Part shown: positions 7,715 to 20,100 of the stretch, one piece after another
Numbering within the stretch: position 1 is the stretch's first letter
How the letters are laid out: every line of letters begins with the position of its first letter
Origin: a virus
Strand: one strand, 5' to 3'
Virus record (IMG/VR): IMGVR_UViG_3300008735_000113
Coordinates: 1 to 21,895 of that record
DNA length: 21,895 bases
The notes under the pieces: model-generated
Told to the model about the DNA's origin: nothing
Seen by the model: the letters and a program-made list of their open reading frames with translations, nothing else
Databases searched by the model: none
Translations under genes and position numbers: made by a program

Positions 7715-10700
7715 ATGGCCACAACAGAACGACAGAACAGATTATTAGTTGCCGAGGATTGGCGTAAAATTTATCAAGCATTCAATCAGGCAGATTTCAA
7801 ATCGTACGATTTTGAAACGCTACGTAGAACAATGGTGGCATATCTACGTGAAAATTATCCAGATGATTTCAATGATTTTGTAGAAAGTTCAGAATATGTA
7901 GCACTTATTGATTTAATTGCTTACGTTGCTCAAGCACTTTCTTTCAGAGTAGATTTAAATGCTAGAGAAAACTTTCTAGAAACTGCAGAAAGAAGAAATT
8001 CTGTTCTAAGATTAGCAAGATTAATTAGCTATAATGCTAGAAGAAATCAACCTGCAACAGGATTATTAAAAATAGATTCTATATCTACAACACAAGATGT
8101 AAATGATTCTACAGGAGCCAATCTTGTAAATCAAAATATAATTTGGAATGATTCAGCAAATTCAAATTATAGAGAACAATTCATTGCAATTTTAAATGCG
8201 GCAAATCAAACTGGACAACTTTTTGGTTCACCAAGAGAGTCAGGAACAATTGGTGGAATATCAACTGAAGTCTATACTTTAAGTTCTGAGCAAACTGATT
8301 TACCAATTCATAGTTTTTCAACAACTATAGGTGGATCAACTAGAACTTTTGAAATAACTCCAAGTAGTATTGCAGATAGTGATTCAATTTATGAAGCACC
8401 TCCAGTACCAGGTACAGGTTTAACATATACTTACAGAACAGATGGTTCGGGTGATAGTTCTAACAACACAGGTTTTTTCTTTTTGTTTAAACAAGGTATA
8501 AGCGAAAATATAGAATTTACAGTTGATACAGCAATTACAAATTATGTTAAATCAATTTCTGCAACTAATATTAATAATACCGATGTTTGGTTGTACAAGT
8601 TAGATCAATTTGGACAACTTTTTGAACAATGGACACAAGTTCCATCGTTGTCAGGTAATAATGCAATTTATAATTCTTTGGCAAAAACAGAAAGAAACAT
8701 TTATAACGTTGTGACAAAAACAAATGATGCAATTGATTTAGTATTTGGTGATGGAAATTTTAGTAATTTACCTCTAGGAACATTTAGACTATATTATAGA
8801 AAAAGTGACAATGCCAAATATATGATTCAACCTGCTGATATGCAAGGTATACAAATAAATGTTCCATATACAGATGCTAATGGTGCAAGTCAGACACTAA
8901 ATTTAAGTTTAAGTCTTAAATCTTCGGTGTATAATTCAGCCACAACAGAGTCAAATTCTTCTATTAAAGAAAAAGCGGCACAAGTTTATTATTCGCAAAA
9001 TAGAATGATTACTGCAGAAGACTACCAAGTTGTGCCATTGTCAGCATCACAAGAGATTATTAAAGTAAGATCAGTAAACAGATCAGCATCGGGTATATCT
9101 AGAGCAAAAGAAATTTTAGATCCAACAGGAGCGTATTCAAATGTAAGTGTATTTGCTGACGACGGAATACTTTATAGAGAAGAAAGTACAAACGCATTTA
9201 CATTTACTTTTAGTAATAGAAATACTATTAAGTCAACAATTGATAATTCAATAGAGAAAAAACTTAAAGAAGCATATTCAAGACATTTTTATTATTTAAA
9301 ATACGGAACTAAAGATTTAAGTTCATTGACAGCCACGTGGAATTCAACTACTACAGCAACAAATACAAATACAGGATATTTCAAATCAGGTGGTCCACTT
9401 GTAACAGGTGACTTTGCAACATCTAACTTGAAATATGCAAAAGTTGGATCATTAATAAAATTTACATCACCAGATACAAGAGAATTTTTAAACAACACAC
9501 TTGTAACGTTAGGTACTGATAATGCAGAAGATAGAATGTGGGCAAAAATTGGTGCAGTAGTTAATGATGGTGCTAACAGTGGTGTAGGTAATTTAGAATC
9601 AGGTCTTGGACCAGTTACACTTAATAATATAATACCAGACGGTTCTGTGATATCGTTAGTTATACCAAACTTAACTACAACATTTGCAGACGATTTAAAA
9701 ACAGATATAATTGATCGAATAGAAGCATACGAAGAGTTTGGTTTAAGATATGATATTGATACTGAGACTTGGAAAGTAATAACAGCAACAAATTTAAGTG
9801 CAAGTTCTGTGTTTAGTTTAAGTAATACAGGATCAACAACAGGCACAAATTTAGATACAAGTTGGTGGTTTAAATTTACAAATGACGGTAACACGTATAC
9901 AGTAACATATAGAAGTTTAAATTATGTGTTTGAATCCGAAGGACAAAACAAGTTTCATTATGATGCACAAGAAAAAATTTATGATTATAAAACAGGAAAA
10001 TCTGTTAAAGATACAGTAAAAATTTTAAAAACAAACTCAATTGTATCAACAGGCAATTCAATTGGTTATCCAATTAATTGGCAAGTTACAGATACAGTTA
10101 CAGAAGTAGATGGGTATCAAGATAATAGAAAAGTAAAAGTTGGATTTTATGACGACGATGATGACAATGTAGTAGATAATCCAGAAATTTTTGATATTAT
10201 AGTAGAACCAGATACAAGTCCTACTCTAAAATTTGTTTTCTTTGAAAAATATATTTCATATAATAATATAGCAAGATACAAACCGTATGCCGCATCAAAT
10301 TTTGTAGTTTCATTAAACGAAGCAGACATAACGTTATCTAGTGCAACATACGCAGATAATCAATTATTTTATTTTTATGATTTAGCTGAAGATGTTATTA
10401 AAAAATATAGTTCAACAACAAATACGTTAACAACTACAACAGATTATATTGCTAGACGAGGAAGAAGTTCTATATCTTTCCAATACAAACACAATGCAGG
10501 ACAAGAAACTAGAATAGATCCTGCAGTATCAAATATTGTAGATGTTTATATGTTAGAAAGAACGTACGATAATTTATATAGAATTTGGTTGCAAGACGGA
10601 GGTACTAAACCAATACCATCAACAGCAGATCAAATGAGAATTTCTTATGCTGGTACACTTAATCCATTAAAATCATTATCTGATCAAATAATATATCATC

Positions 10701-11197
10701 CTGTAAAATATAAAATATTATTTGGAACAAATGCTGATGAAGAATTACAAGCAACTTTTAAAGTTGTAAAAAATCCTAAAACTAATGTTACAGATGCAGT
10801 TGTTAAAACAAGAGTAATTGCGGCAATAAATGAGTTTTTTGCATTAGACAATTGGGATTTTGGTGATACATTTTATTTTACAGAATTAGCCGCTTTTGTA
10901 CACAATCAACTGGCACCACATTTATTGACAGTTGTGATTGTACCAAATCAATCTGGACAAAGTTTTGGATCTTTGTTTCAACTAGATTCAGCGGCAGACG
11001 AGATTTTTATCAGTGGGGCCACCGTTGGTGATGTTTCGATTATAACTGCGTTAGGTGCTAATCAATTAGAAGCATCAGGAACAGTTGTAACAAGCACGTC
11101 AACCGCTACAACAAACACTACAACAGGTTCAGCAGTGTCAGGTTCCACTACATTAGGCTCCGGTTCAAGTACCGGCAGTAGTGGGACAGGATACTAA
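7715..11197 (+). CDS. 6: baseplate wedge protein, gp6-like, with enlarged middle region
   Basis: 1160 residues; T4 gp6 has 660. The N-terminus is characteristic: FKSYDFETLRRTMVAYLREN, then DFVESSEYVALIDLIAYVAQ and NARENFLETAERRNSVLRLA (to about 105). A baseplate J-like segment follows near 428 (NRMITAEDYQVVPLSASQEI). The C-terminal domain is also typical (about 1042-1111): NWDFGDTFYFTELAAFVHNQ, then FGSLFQLDSAADEIFISGA. In T4, gp6 dimers form the inner ring of the baseplate and bind gp25, gp53 and gp7. Between the J-like part and the C-terminal domain, about residues 490-1000 form a large beta-rich, Thr/Asn/Asp-rich region that explains the extra size; it includes a run of five Asp near 813. 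The protein ends in a roughly 38-residue Ser/Thr/Gly tail. Start chosen at the first ATG after the late promoter. The stop overlaps the next ATG by 1 base. Confidence 0.88.
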   Translation: MATTERQNRLLVAEDWRKIYQAFNQADFKSYDFETLRRTMVAYLRENYPDDFNDFVESSEYVALIDLIAYVAQALSFRVDLNARENFLETAERRNSVLRLARLISYNARRNQPATGLLKIDSISTTQDVNDSTGANLVNQNIIWNDSANSNYREQFIAILNAANQTGQLFGSPRESGTIGGISTEVYTLSSEQTDLPIHSFSTTIGGSTRTFEITPSSIADSDSIYEAPPVPGTGLTYTYRTDGSGDSSNNTGFFFLFKQGISENIEFTVDTAITNYVKSISATNINNTDVWLYKLDQFGQLFEQWTQVPSLSGNNAIYNSLAKTERNIYNVVTKTNDAIDLVFGDGNFSNLPLGTFRLYYRKSDNAKYMIQPADMQGIQINVPYTDANGASQTLNLSLSLKSSVYNSATTESNSSIKEKAAQVYYSQNRMITAEDYQVVPLSASQEIIKVRSVNRSASGISRAKEILDPTGAYSNVSVFADDGILYREESTNAFTFTFSNRNTIKSTIDNSIEKKLKEAYSRHFYYLKYGTKDLSSLTATWNSTTTATNTNTGYFKSGGPLVTGDFATSNLKYAKVGSLIKFTSPDTREFLNNTLVTLGTDNAEDRMWAKIGAVVNDGANSGVGNLESGLGPVTLNNIIPDGSVISLVIPNLTTTFADDLKTDIIDRIEAYEEFGLRYDIDTETWKVITATNLSASSVFSLSNTGSTTGTNLDTSWWFKFTNDGNTYTVTYRSLNYVFESEGQNKFHYDAQEKIYDYKTGKSVKDTVKILKTNSIVSTGNSIGYPINWQVTDTVTEVDGYQDNRKVKVGFYDDDDDNVVDNPEIFDIIVEPDTSPTLKFVFFEKYISYNNIARYKPYAASNFVVSLNEADITLSSATYADNQLFYFYDLAEDVIKKYSSTTNTLTTTTDYIARRGRSSISFQYKHNAGQETRIDPAVSNIVDVYMLERTYDNLYRIWLQDGGTKPIPSTADQMRISYAGTLNPLKSLSDQIIYHPVKYKILFGTNADEELQATFKVVKNPKTNVTDAVVKTRVIAAINEFFALDNWDFGDTFYFTELAAFVHNQLAPHLLTVVIVPNQSGQSFGSLFQLDSAADEIFISGATVGDVSIITALGANQLEASGTVVTSTSTATTNTTTGSAVSGSTTLGSGSSTGSSGTGY

Positions 11198-14100
11198 TGG
11201 CAGATAACCCAACAAACGCATTAACAAACCAAGAAGTTGTTAAACAAGGTAACAACGAGTATCGTAGAACTATTCAGCATTTACCTGCGTTTTATAGAAC
11301 AGATTCTAACACAAGATTTTTATCTAGTACATTAGATCCTTTAATTCAAAAAGGTGCATTAGAAAGATTAGATGGATTTATTGGTAGACAAGATGCTTAT
11401 ACAAGAAAAATTACTGACAGATATATTAGTGCAACTAGCAGAGATAGATTTGCATATCAATTAGAACCTGCCGTAACATATACAGATAAAGATACAACAT
11501 CGGTAAATCCTGAAGATCAAGTTAAATTTACAGGAACTTATGATGACTATATTAATCAAATAAAATATTTTGGTGGAAAAGTTGATAACCATGATAGACT
11601 AAACAAAGAAAAAGTTTACAGCTGGAATCCGGCCATTGATTATGATAAACTTGTTAATTACAGAGAATATTATTGGATACCTGAAGGTCTTAATGCAATT
11701 GAAATTGATACAATTGGTCCATCAGCAGTAGCAGAATATAAAGTTGAGGCATGGCCAGATGATGGTAGTTCAGCACGTGCTTGGAATTTACTTCATAGAG
11801 AAAATGAAAGAAATCCAATTTTAACTCTTTACAGAGGTAACACATACAAATTTATTGTAAACGCAAAAGGTCATCCATTGTGGATTATGACAGAACCTTA
11901 TAAGGATAAACTATCTACAGATGGTTCAACATCAACTTTATATACAACAGGCGTAACAAACAACGGAACAGCAGACGGTACAGTTACATTTACAGTACCA
12001 ACAAGTGCACCTGATACTTTATATTATCAGTGTGGCAATCACGATGCTATGTATGGTGTATTACAAATTAAAACGATAGATTCAAATAAAAAACTTAATC
12101 TTGCTAATGACATAATTGGAGTTAAAAATTATTCATTACGAACTTTAGATTTATCTAACGGAATGAAGATTAAATTTAAAACGTCTATTGTAGATCCGGC
12201 GTATCAAAATAAAGAATATTATGTTGAAGGAGTAGGTGATTCTATAACATTAACAAATATTGAAGATTTAATGACTCCAGAATCATATGCAACTGAAACA
12301 ACTATTTTATATGATAGTGTAACTTATGATTCACGACCATATGCAAAAGCATTTTATAGACCAGATACACAAGATTACATTACTATTAAAAGAGATTCAT
12401 TAGACCAAAATGCATGGTCAAGATATAATAGATGGTTTCATAGATCTGTTATAGAAAGAACAGCAGAAATTAACGATTTTACACCAACGTTAAACGAAAC
12501 TGACAGAGCAAAAAGACCAATTATAGAATTTGATTCTGGACTTGCACTTTATAATCACGGAACGCAGGCAAAAAAATCTGTTACACTTTATGATACAGTA
12601 ACAACAGATGCATTTAGCAGTGTAGTAAATCAAACAGGTTATATTGTTGATGGATTAAGTTTAGCAGAAGGCATGCGAGTAGTTTTTGCCGCAGATACAG
12701 ACCCAATTGTAAAAAATAAAATTTATGACGTTAATTTTGTAACAGCCGGAGATTCAACGCAGGTTATTACATTAACCGAAGCGTCTGACGGTACGCCAGC
12801 AAATAACGAATCAATTTTTATAGAGTTTGGAACAGTCAATCAAGGTAAAACATTTTACTATAATTCAACAACAGAACTTTGGACAACATCACAAAATAAA
12901 ACAAAAGTTAATCAACAACCATTGTTTGGTATGTGGGATAATAACGATATTTCATTTGATGATGAAACAAAGTATATAAATTCAACGTTTGCAGGAGCTA
13001 AAGTTTTTGCATATGCAATATCAGACACATCAACAACAGATACAGTATTAGGATTGAAAGTAAAATATAATACAATTAACAACGTGGGAGATATTGTATT
13101 TGATTCAGATCATACATCTGGTACATTTACATATAAATCAGATACAACAACAGTAACAAAAAATTTAGCAGAAGGACATTTACATTATACAACAGGTGCA
13201 GGAACACATAATAGTAAAAGTGCTTGGATTGAAAGAACTAATGAAAGTAAGCAAAGAGTAATTAGAACTTTTATTGTAGATGATACAGAAAAACAATTAT
13301 TTCCAATTGATTTTTATAAAGATTCTGTATCACTTACGGATCTAGAAGTTTCTGTTTTAGTAAACGGTATAAGAAAAACTTTAACAACTGATTATACTCT
13401 TGTAGATGGTACAGTTAACAAGTATGTGAAATTTGTTAAAGAATTAACTGTTGATGATCAAGTTAGAATTGCTGGATATAGTTCAGCCGACAAAGTAACA
13501 ACTAAAGGAATTTATGAAGTACCAGAAAATTTATCAACAAATAGTGTAAATGCACAGTTAGGCACGTTTACGTTTGGACAAATTTTAAATCATGTTAGAG
13601 ATATTTTTGATAAAAATCAAGATATTACAGGTGTTACCCCAGGAGTTTCAAATTTAAGAGATAAACCAAATGCAAGATTAAAAGGTGGAGCAATAAAACA
13701 ACATCAAGGAACATTACTTCCAGCAGTATTTGGATTAATTGATCAAGAATCAAACGTTTTATCAGCAATTGATTATTGTAATTTAGAATATGAAAAATGG
13801 TATGATTCATTTTTAACTAAGGCCGTTGGTACAGCATATGAAGGTGTCGTCGCAGACAGAGTTGATGAAATTATTGAAGCAATTGGTCAAGGAAAAAATA
13901 ATACTTTTCCATTTTATTATGATGATATGATAGGATATGGTGAAAATGTTTCAGTAAGATCTTATACTGTACAAGGTGCTTCACAAACAGAATATGCAAT
14001 TGATTCACAATTTGATATTACTACACCAAGCAATAGAGCGGTATATGTGTATCTAAATGATGTTCAATTGTTACTTGGCACAGATTATACGTTTAGTACA

Positions 14101-17100
14101 ATTGATGATAGTATAAACATTACAGCTACACTTGCAGTAGATGATAAAATTAAGATTAAAGATTATAGTGATACAACTGGAAGTTATATGCCAGCAACAC
14201 CAACGAAACTTGGAATGTATCCAAAATTTACACCTGAGAAATTTACTGATACAACTTATATTACTGATACATCGGTTATACGAAAACACGATGGTTCATT
14301 CATTAAAGCATATGGTGATGAAAGAGATGATTTAATTTTAGAACTAGAAAAAAGAATTTATAACAATTGTAAAACAACGTATGATGCAACATTGTTAGAT
14401 ATTAATGATGTAATGCCATCAGCATTTGCCTCAACAGAATATACATTACAAGAGGTTAATGATGTAATGGGTTCGGATTTTTATGTTTGGGCAGGTAGAA
14501 ATAATGTTCAATATTTGAATAATACACAATTTACAGAAGGGTCACCGTTCACATACAATTATGCTAAATCAACTGATCGAGTAAACAATCAAAGTTTGCC
14601 AGGACATTGGAGAGGCATATACAAATATTTTTATGATACTGACTCACCGCATACAAGACCATGGGAGATGTTAGGACATTCAGAAAAACCAAGTACTTGG
14701 GAGGCTACATATGGAGTGGCACCTTATACTTCTGGCAATACTGTGTTATGGGACGCTATTGCAACACAGCCAGGAAGATATGGAAAACCTGAAATTACAA
14801 GTCATCTTCCTGTAGATGCATCAGGAAACTTATTAGACCCAATTGCGGCAAAACTTGTAGATAATTTTGATATTCCAGGTAGAAGAGCAGGTTGGAAATT
14901 TGGAGACCAAGCACCTGCAGAGACATCGTGGAGAAGAGCGTCAGCATACCCATTTACTATAATGAAAACTTTAGCATTAACAAAACCTGCTAAATTTTTT
15001 AATTTATATTTTGATCTATCTAGATTATCAACAAATGTATCAGGAAATTTAATTTATACAGATACAAGCATAAGAACACAACTGTCAACAGCCAAATATC
15101 ATATAGAAACTGTTACAGATAATACAACAGGAACAGTTACAAGATACAACACAGCAGGGTACCAATCTTTTGTAGTTAATTATTTGTCTTCAAGAAATCT
15201 TGATCCTAATATTTTTTATTACAAAAAAATGAAAAACTTGTCTGTACAAATGGCTTATAAGTTAGGTGGGTTCACAGATAAAGATAATTTAAAAGTATTA
15301 ACAGATTCAGTTTCACCAGGATCAACTTCTGGTTCTAAATTTGTACCGGATGAAAACTATAAAATATTATTTAGAACATCAAATCCTGTAGAAAGTTTTT
15401 ACTATTCAGGTGTATTAATAGAAAAGAATACAGATATTGGTATAGATGGATCTACCCTTTTAGGTGGTTATAAAGTTTTAGGATATTCAACAAAAAAACC
15501 ATATTTCAATTTTTATTATCCAACAAAATCAATTACAAATAAAAAAGTTTCTGTATCGGATGTAGAAGTTGAACGGTATTCAAATTATCAAGAAACAGTT
15601 CAAACTATTCCATATGGATATGTATTTGAAACTATTCAAGATGTATCAGACTTTTTGTTTGGTTACGGAAAATGGTTAGAAGAACAAGGATTTAAATTTG
15701 ACAAATATTCAAATGAAATTAAAGAAACATTAAATTGGCAGAATGCAGTAAAAGAATTTTTATTTTGGACTACACAAAACTGGTCTGCAGGGTCAGCTAT
15801 TACAGTTTCACCTGCCGCAGAAGGTTTTGAATTAGATACTAATAATTCTATTGTAGGTAAACTAAGAAACTTATCTGGTGATTATTCGTCGTTAGATGCA
15901 GGTGGAAGAAAACTTGATATAAGAGAAATGTCAACAAAACGTATTGGCAAAACTTTTGATTTAGAAATAAAATCACAAGATGTTGGTTTATATAATATTG
16001 CTTTGAATACAGTACAAAAAGAACACATTCTTTTATTTGATAATAGTACAGTGTTTTCAGATATCATTTATGATCCTTATACAGGATTCCGTCAACAAAA
16101 ATTAAAATTAGTAGGGTGGAAAACAGCAGGATGGAATGGTGATTATTATGCACCAGGCTTTGTATTTGATGCCGCACAGATTACATATTGGTTAAAAAAT
16201 ACAGATTATAAAGTTGGTGATAGTGTTGAATATCAAGGAAGATTTTATGTTGCAAAAATAAATCATAATTCAGGTACAACATTTGTAACAGAAAGTTGGA
16301 TGTTAAAATTAGAAAAACCAGCACCACAGCTGATTCCAAACTTTGATTATAAGATTTCACAATTTAATGATTTTTATAATTTAGAATCAAATAATTTTGA
16401 TGAATCACAGCAAGAACTTGCACAACGATTAATTGGGTATCAGTCAAGAGATTATTTAGAAAATCTTTTTGTTAATGATGTATCACAATATAAATTTTAT
16501 CAAGGATATATTAAAGAAAAAGGAACTCAAAATGCAATTAACAAATTGCTTAAAGCCAAATACGAAGAGTCTGATATTACTTTAGATTTGTATCCAGAAT
16601 GGATGATTAGAACTGGAAGAATTGGTAATACAGACGCTAGAGAAAATATACAAATAACTTTAAAAGATAATGAGATTGTAGCAAATCCACAAAGTATTGA
16701 GTTGTTGGGTACGTCTAATGACACAAAAGCATATACTAGAAGTTTAGGAGTTCCTGCAGATGATTTTTATAGTAAACCTGTAGAATATACAGCAAGTTCA
16801 ACATTTGCAAGATATGATTATACAACAGCAGGTATAGATAGAGATACAATTCAAGTTTATAAAAACGCAGGCTATCCACAATTAACTCAAGTACAACATA
16901 CAGCATTTAATATAACTGAATTATTAAATCTTGATGTTAATGTTTTAACACAAAATGATTTAATATGGGTAGCAAATAAATCAAATTTGGATTGGGACGT
17001 GTATCGTTTTACATCAGCAGGAATTAAAATACAGTCATTAAGATCACTTAATGATTCTACACAAATGGAAATTATATTTACTGACAGTCATGGATTAAGT

Positions 17101-20100
17101 GCTGGATCAACAACAACACTACCTGATTATTTTGCAATTGTCAATTCAGAAGAAACAACATTAAATCAAGTATATCAAGTTAGTAGTATACCAAATCATA
17201 AAACAGTTATAATTGATTATACAGGAGAGTCAGCATTTATTCCTACATTAGAAGATGGATCAACCGCTGATAGTTATGGAAATGTTTACAAATTTGTTTC
17301 TGTAAGATTAAGCTCAATGGACAACGTGAATGATCTTTTAAGTTATAATGTATATGAAGATAAAAACGATGCAATTGAAAGAGAAGGTGATAAAGTTTTT
17401 GCAGATGCAGATTCATTAGGTTTATGGCGTGTTTATGAAAAACAAGATCCATATACAACTGCAAGAATACTTTCACCAGATACCACAACAGCAGATCAAG
17501 ATTTTGGTTATCAAATTGTTGCAAGAAATGACGGTAGAACAGTTGTAGTTTCAGCACCAACAAAAGGACAAGGTGCTGTTCATTTCTTATTCCGTTCAAG
17601 TTCTTCAGCAGGAACAACATTTAGTACACAAAGTTCTGTAACAATGACTGAAAATGATGATTCAACAAGTAAATTAGGTTATTCATTATCAATGAGTACA
17701 GATGAAAACTTTGTAGTTGCAGGAGCACCATATACGAATACAATTGGTGCAGATGGCAGTACAAGATTTTCAGACGCAGGTTTAGTTAAAATATATTTGT
17801 GGGAACCAACAACATTCAAATACGGAATATTAAACACAATAACACCACCAACAGATGTTGCATCACAAAACTTTGGTTGGGCACATAAAATTTGTGAACC
17901 GACTGCTAGTTCTACTAGATCTAGTTCAGTAAAATATATGTTTGTATCAGCACCAGGAACAGGTACAGATGCCGGCACAGTTTATATGTACGAATGGGGA
18001 GTTGGTGCAGATGGTTCTACATATGATACCTGGACACAAAATTTAACAATAACTTCATCTGTACCAGGCACAAATAAAAGATTTGGACATAGACTAGAAG
18101 CAAATGATAATGGTGATATACTTGCTATTAGTTCTAAAGCACCGGGACAAGCAGGAAAAGTAGAAATTTATAGAAGAACATCGCAATCAAGTGATGACAG
18201 TGTACATCATTCGTTTACTCTTGTACAAACATTAGAAGGAACAAGTTCAGATGGATCAAGTTTAAACACTCAGTTTGGTGAATCATTAGCAATGAGTAAA
18301 GATGGTACAACTTTAATAGTTGGTGCACCAGGATATGATGATAGTAGTCAAGCAGATGCCGGAGCCATTTATTATTACAAATGGGACGCTGACGGAGATT
18401 CAACACTAGCTTATACATTACAACAAACAATTATAGCACCCGATACTCAAGTTAATATGAAGTTTGGCTCAACAGTAGATATAAATGATGCAGGTACAAG
18501 ACTAGTAATTGGTGCTGAAAAATTCTCAAATAATAGAGAAATGTTATTTGATTCAGGCGAAACAACATTTGATTTGCAAGATACAAGATTTGTTGATGAA
18601 AATGTTGGGTCAGGTGGTGCTTATACAGCGACTATGTACAATACAAAATTTATTATTGATGACAGACTAATAACAACACAGGTTTCTGCAAATGATGATT
18701 TTGGAAAAGGTGTATGTGTAATAGACAATACAGTATTAGTAGGTGCTCCAGATGATGACGGTAACATAGGAGCAGATGGAAGCTCAGTCGTTAGCAATGA
18801 TGGAACAGTAACCCAGTTTGACTTAACAGTTAATGGTGAATATGCTTGGAAACAACTTACATATGAAACTTCATTAATAGATATTAATAAACTTGGACAA
18901 GTGTTTGAATTTAATAAATCTACAAAACAAATTAGAGATTATTATGATTTGTATGATCCTGTAAAAGGTAGAATACTTGGAATTGCAGATAGAGAAATTG
19001 ATATTAAGACAACTTGGGATCCTGCAACGTATAATGTTGGAGACAATGCAAATACTAAACTAGCATGGGCAGAGGATCATATTGGAGAAGTTTGGTGGGA
19101 TTTATCTAAAGTAAAATGGTTATGGTATGAACAAGACACACAAGAATATAAAACAAACAATTGGGGTAAAACATTTCCTGGATCTAGTATAGACATTTAT
19201 GAATGGACAGAAACAATATTATTACCTAGTGAATATAATGATCCTAATGTTCAAGCAGTAAACGGAATACCATTAAACGAAACACAATATACTGTTAAAC
19301 AAAAATACAATTCTGTACTTGATGGATTTGTAAATTACTATTATTATTGGGTAAAAAATAAAACTAGTATGCCAACTAATAGTGTGGTGCAAAGAAAAAA
19401 TACTACTGCTTATATTACTAATTTAATTACAAATCCACAAAGATTTGATTTTAAATATTATGCAGTAACAGATACAGATAAATTTTTAATTTACAATGTA
19501 GGTAATCTTATAAACGATAATATAATTTTAAATGCTGATATCAGAACAAATACATTTGAGGGTGATGCACACTCAGTATGGAAATTAGTTAGAGAAGGTG
19601 ATAAATTTTATCGCCCGGGAACACAAATTGAAACACGTTGGTGGGATTCGTTAATAGGTGAAAATAGCACCGGCGATAAAGTGCCTGATCCTGGGTTATC
19701 TGTAAACGAAAGATATGGAAATAATATTAGACCAAGACAAAGTTGGTATGTAGATAGATATAATGCTTTAAAAGAAACACTTGATTATGCAAATATAATT
19801 TTGAAAAAACATCAATTAATTGGCACAATTAATTTAACAAATTTAGATTCAAAAGATTTAGAACCAACTGCTGAAAGTTTAGAGTGGGACGCTAAAGTTG
19901 ACACTTATGCTGACTTAACTTATATTAATACTGCTGACTTATCAGGAACAGTAAAATATCTTGTTTCAGCAGACGAAACTGCTAACGGATTTTGGGCAAT
20001 ATACACTTGGGATGGCACAGAATGGACGAGAACAAAAGTTCAAACATATAACACTAGCAAATACTGGAGTTATATAGATTGGTATGACATAAGTGGTGAT

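Noticed and set aside
9292-9894. Minus-strand ORF of 200 codons under gp6
   Set aside because: It mirrors the gp6 reading frame; its length is explained by the low frequency of reverse-frame stops in Thr/Asn-rich coding sequence.
14141-14335. Plus-strand ORF of 64 codons in another frame inside the giant gene
   Set aside because: The main frame is uninterrupted and holds beta module B there; no evidence for a frameshift.
17243-18430. Several minus-strand ORFs (125, 99 and 71 codons) under the propeller region
   Set aside because: The plus frame is continuous and carries the FG-GAP repeats, so these are shadows; their Leu/His/Tyr-rich composition is an artefact of reversed codons.
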